This document shows, one piece after another, positions 43,504-45,484 of a stretch of DNA of 45,484 nucleotides. Positions within the stretch are counted from its first letter, which is position 1. Each line of letters starts with the position of its first letter. The stretch lies in the NCBI GenBank assembly GCA_015852425.1, contig JAAAIG010000240.1, positions 1-45,484 of the forward strand. The letters are read 5' to 3'. The translations under genes were made by a program, and so were the position numbers. The DNA is from Gryganskiella cystojenkinii. Taxonomy: Eukaryota > Mortierellomycota > Mortierellomycetes > Mortierellales > Mortierellaceae. The notes under the pieces are model-generated. The model searched no databases and had not been told where the DNA came from. It was given only the letters and a program-made list of their open reading frames with translations.

Positions 43504-45484
43504 TTACAAAGTATATCTGGGTTCGCGTGGTATGGGTCCGCTCGTTAACCGGGGCCAAGTATCTTTTATCCAGACAAGTTCCTGATCCTCTCGGATGCGA
43601 TGCTCAAACTTGTGGACATACAAGACTTTTAACTTTGTCAGACGCTCGAGGTGTCGAACTCCGGATTCAAAACTCCATTCGAGTGAATACGGTCGTTCAC
43701 GACCGGTCCTGTCCATGTTGCTGTCGGAACGATGATCACCCAGGTCGAGAATCCTGAGTTCTTGAAGACGGCCAAGTTGTGCAAAGACCTGTTGTTGCAA
43801 CTCTCGGGATCGGGCTCGTAACGTCAAGAGATGTTTTTGACGCCCCAAAGTCTCGATTCGTTGTCCGCGTAATTTCATCTCTTCGTCCCCGTTATTCCAA
43901 AGATCCCGATCCCAACCAGCATGTTCTTGTTCCAGCGCAAGAGTCACGTCCTCAAAGGTCTTGATTTCGCTGCCATCATCAAGTTCAGAGAGATCGTTTT
44001 CTTCCTGACAGGTCAACCGTGGGACAGACGCGATTCGACACTGGAGTTGTTTTAAACCGAGACAGACCCAAGGTTGCCATCGGATCACGTCAATCGCCTT
44101 CAGGACCAAACCAGGACCCGAGACTGTTTGAAGATCCGGACAAGAACCGAGGAGGATTGAAAATTCTCGAGAACCCTTACCCACAATCCCACGAATCTTG
44201 AGATCCTGTAGCTTTGAACAGGATCTCGCCAGGGTCTCGACGAGTTTTGAAGGGATTTGTTGTTGAAACTCTACTTTGGTCAAGCACGGCATGAGTTGAA
44301 AACAAGCTTCGACCTCGGGGATCGGTCGCCATCGCTTGAACTTGTAGATCATCTCCCGAACTGTCAAATCTTGTCTTTGTTCTGAAAAAAGAGCCGCAGC
44401 AGGAGCAGCAGTAGTAGAAGTGATCGAGGATGGATACGAGGTATAAATGACTTTCCATCGGTCATTGACTCCAACCTGGACGATTCGACAGTTTGGCATG
44501 ATCCACCTTAGCAACCTTTCCAGATCACGAATCTCCAGATTAAGTTCCATCGCTTTAAATTCGTTAAGGCGATCGAATCGAACCCGGGAGACACCCAACC
44601 CCGGGGCTGGCCCACGGATATGGAGCGATTCAAGACTAGGATGGATCAAAAGTGGCTGTGCCATCTCTTGATCCATTTCTTCTTCTGTCGTAGGGATGCC
44701 ACGCTCGATGGCGTGGAGTCGAATGGCGATCGAGGAAAGTGTCAGTTTGGTTAGGTTTGGAAAGACCTTGAGAAAGAATCGAAATTGTCGGGTCGTGGTA
44801 GGACCAAGGTCCACGATCCGTACCCCCGGGTTATAGAGTCGTTCGACCAGTTGCTTATGGTAAAGTGGAGATGATTTTGGGATCAGAAACGGCTCCTGGG
44901 TTTTGAACGATCGAATGGTACAATGGCCCAGAGCGTGTTGTTGCGCCATGATCTCGAGGACAAGGTCTTCCTTGGAAAAGAGTCGCAGTTCGAAATGGTC
45001 GAGGTTCTTGAGTCGTTGAAGGACCTGGACCAGGAACCGAGCGCCAACACTGTGAGTCGTGGGTAGCTGCAACGACGATGACGGTAACGAGGGCGAAGGT
45101 TGTGTCAAGGTGGAATTTGATGATGAGGTAGTAGTGGGGTTCTTGAGGGCCAAGGTCCAGAGTCTTACATTTGTACTGTGACCAAAGACCAGACTCTTCA
45201 ATTTGGGGGATCGCAGGATCAACTGCCAGTGAGCACGACTTACAGATCGCTGATCAGGATAGCAGGTTCCGTTATCACAAGTGTCCTCCAGTGCGTCGCG
45301 GGGAATGTGCCAGCGTCGATGATTACGGTGCGCTTGTTGTTGCTGTTGCTGATCGCATAGGTCTTGCTCCTGCCAGGTTGGTGATTCTGTTTCCTCGTCC
45401 TTGACCTCATCTTCATCATCCTGAAAAAAGGGCTTGCCTGGAGTGATCGTAAAAGAAAGCCCGGTCGTCGAGGTGTCGTCGGTG
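43504..45484 (-). CDS. LRR-type protein, probably F-box family, 5' end missing
   Basis: The frame runs without a stop from the window edge to a TAA-type end at 43504, giving at least 660 codons; the start lies beyond 45484. Leucine-rich segments recur with the spacing of degenerate leucine-rich repeats: SPKLKSLVFGHSTNVRLWTL, LQRLKNLDHFELRLFSKEDL, FPNLTKLTLSSIAIRLHAI, HPSLESLHIRGPAPGL, CSKLQDLKIRGIVGKG and LGRLQELRILDLGDHRSD. This is the layout of the C-terminal part of F-box/LRR proteins, and a second such gene sits at 15584-18814. The F-box itself, if present, is outside the window. The acidic and Gln-rich stretch near the edge (DDEDEVKDEE, QQQQQQ) is probably a linker between the two parts. 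No intron is needed to keep the frame open. Confidence 0.75.
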   Translation of the reverse strand, partial: TDDTSTTGLSFTITPGKPFFQDDEDEVKDEETESPTWQEQDLCDQQQQQQAHRNHRRWHIPRDALEDTCDNGTCYPDQRSVSRAHWQLILRSPKLKSLVFGHSTNVRLWTLALKNPTTTSSSNSTLTQPSPSLPSSSLQLPTTHSVGARFLVQVLQRLKNLDHFELRLFSKEDLVLEIMAQQHALGHCTIRSFKTQEPFLIPKSSPLYHKQLVERLYNPGVRIVDLGPTTTRQFRFFLKVFPNLTKLTLSSIAIRLHAIERGIPTTEEEMDQEMAQPLLIHPSLESLHIRGPAPGLGVSRVRFDRLNEFKAMELNLEIRDLERLLRWIMPNCRIVQVGVNDRWKVIYTSYPSSITSTTAAPAAALFSEQRQDLTVREMIYKFKRWRPIPEVEACFQLMPCLTKVEFQQQIPSKLVETLARSCSKLQDLKIRGIVGKGSREFSILLGSCPDLQTVSGPGLVLKAIDVIRWQPWVCLGLKQLQCRIASVPRLTCQEENDLSELDDGSEIKTFEDVTLALEQEHAGWDRDLWNNGDEEMKLRGQRIETLGRQKHLLTLRARSRELQQQVFAQLGRLQELRILDLGDHRSDSNMDRTGRERPYSLEWSFESGVRHLERLTKLKVLYVHKFEHRIREDQELVWIKDTWPRLTSGPIPREPRYTL

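Overview
The window is nuclear DNA from a filamentous fungus. Genes are split by short GT-AG introns (mostly 45-130 nt, commonly GTAAGT/GTGAGT...TAG/CAG), 5' leaders are pyrimidine-rich, and the protein set is fully eukaryotic: an RSC-type bromodomain/BAH protein, GGA, OTU1, uL16, bZIP, and F-box proteins. The large intronless F-box/LRR-like genes and the Gln/Ser/Thr-rich proteins suggest an early-diverging lineage such as Mortierellomycota, but that placement is an inference. No prokaryotic-style operon, rRNA, tRNA or CRISPR array was found.

Layout. 1-2007: no convincing gene; it holds hairpin-forming sequence and weak traces of coding. 2008-6678 (-): 11-exon tandem-bromodomain/BAH chromatin protein with a long Gln-rich tail. 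6679-8741: gene-poor. 8742-9287 (+): four-span membrane protein. 9906-10562 (-): ribosomal protein uL16/RPL10. 11014-13385 (+): 12-exon OTU1 deubiquitinase with an 8-nt micro-exon. 13537-14773 (-): polytopic membrane protein. 15584-18814 (+): F-box protein. 19027-21923 (-): 11-exon GGA clathrin adaptor. 22333-23855 (+): HDDC2-type HD-domain protein with an extra N-terminal domain. 24334-26871 (-): bZIP factor. 27803-28466 (-): probably decayed Cys-rich gene. 28545-31538 (-): 997-residue low-complexity protein. 32996-34909 (-): FAD monooxygenase. 35723-36509 (+): EF-hand protein. 36618-38753 (-): protein with an RPA1/CTC1-like zinc ribbon. 38988-43282 (+): Gln/Thr-rich coiled-coil protein ending in a SUMO-interaction-like motif. 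43504-45484 (-): LRR-type protein, 5' end outside the window.

The genes form no evident pathway. Themes are chromatin and transcription (RSC-like, bZIP, 39-43 kb protein), ubiquitin (OTU1, two F-box/LRR-type proteins) and membrane traffic (GGA). Several neighbours are divergent and share short intergenic regions (uL16/OTU1, GGA/HD protein, monooxygenase/EF-hand, zinc-ribbon/coiled-coil protein). For the multi-exon genes I joined exons by hand; every reported set gives a length divisible by three and a continuous frame, but exact splice sites need RNA evidence.

No dramatic new system is visible. The best leads are the possible telomere-associated zinc-ribbon protein, the N-terminal domain on the HD protein, the OTU1 micro-exon in which the catalytic His codon is split, and the Cys-rich gene remnant.
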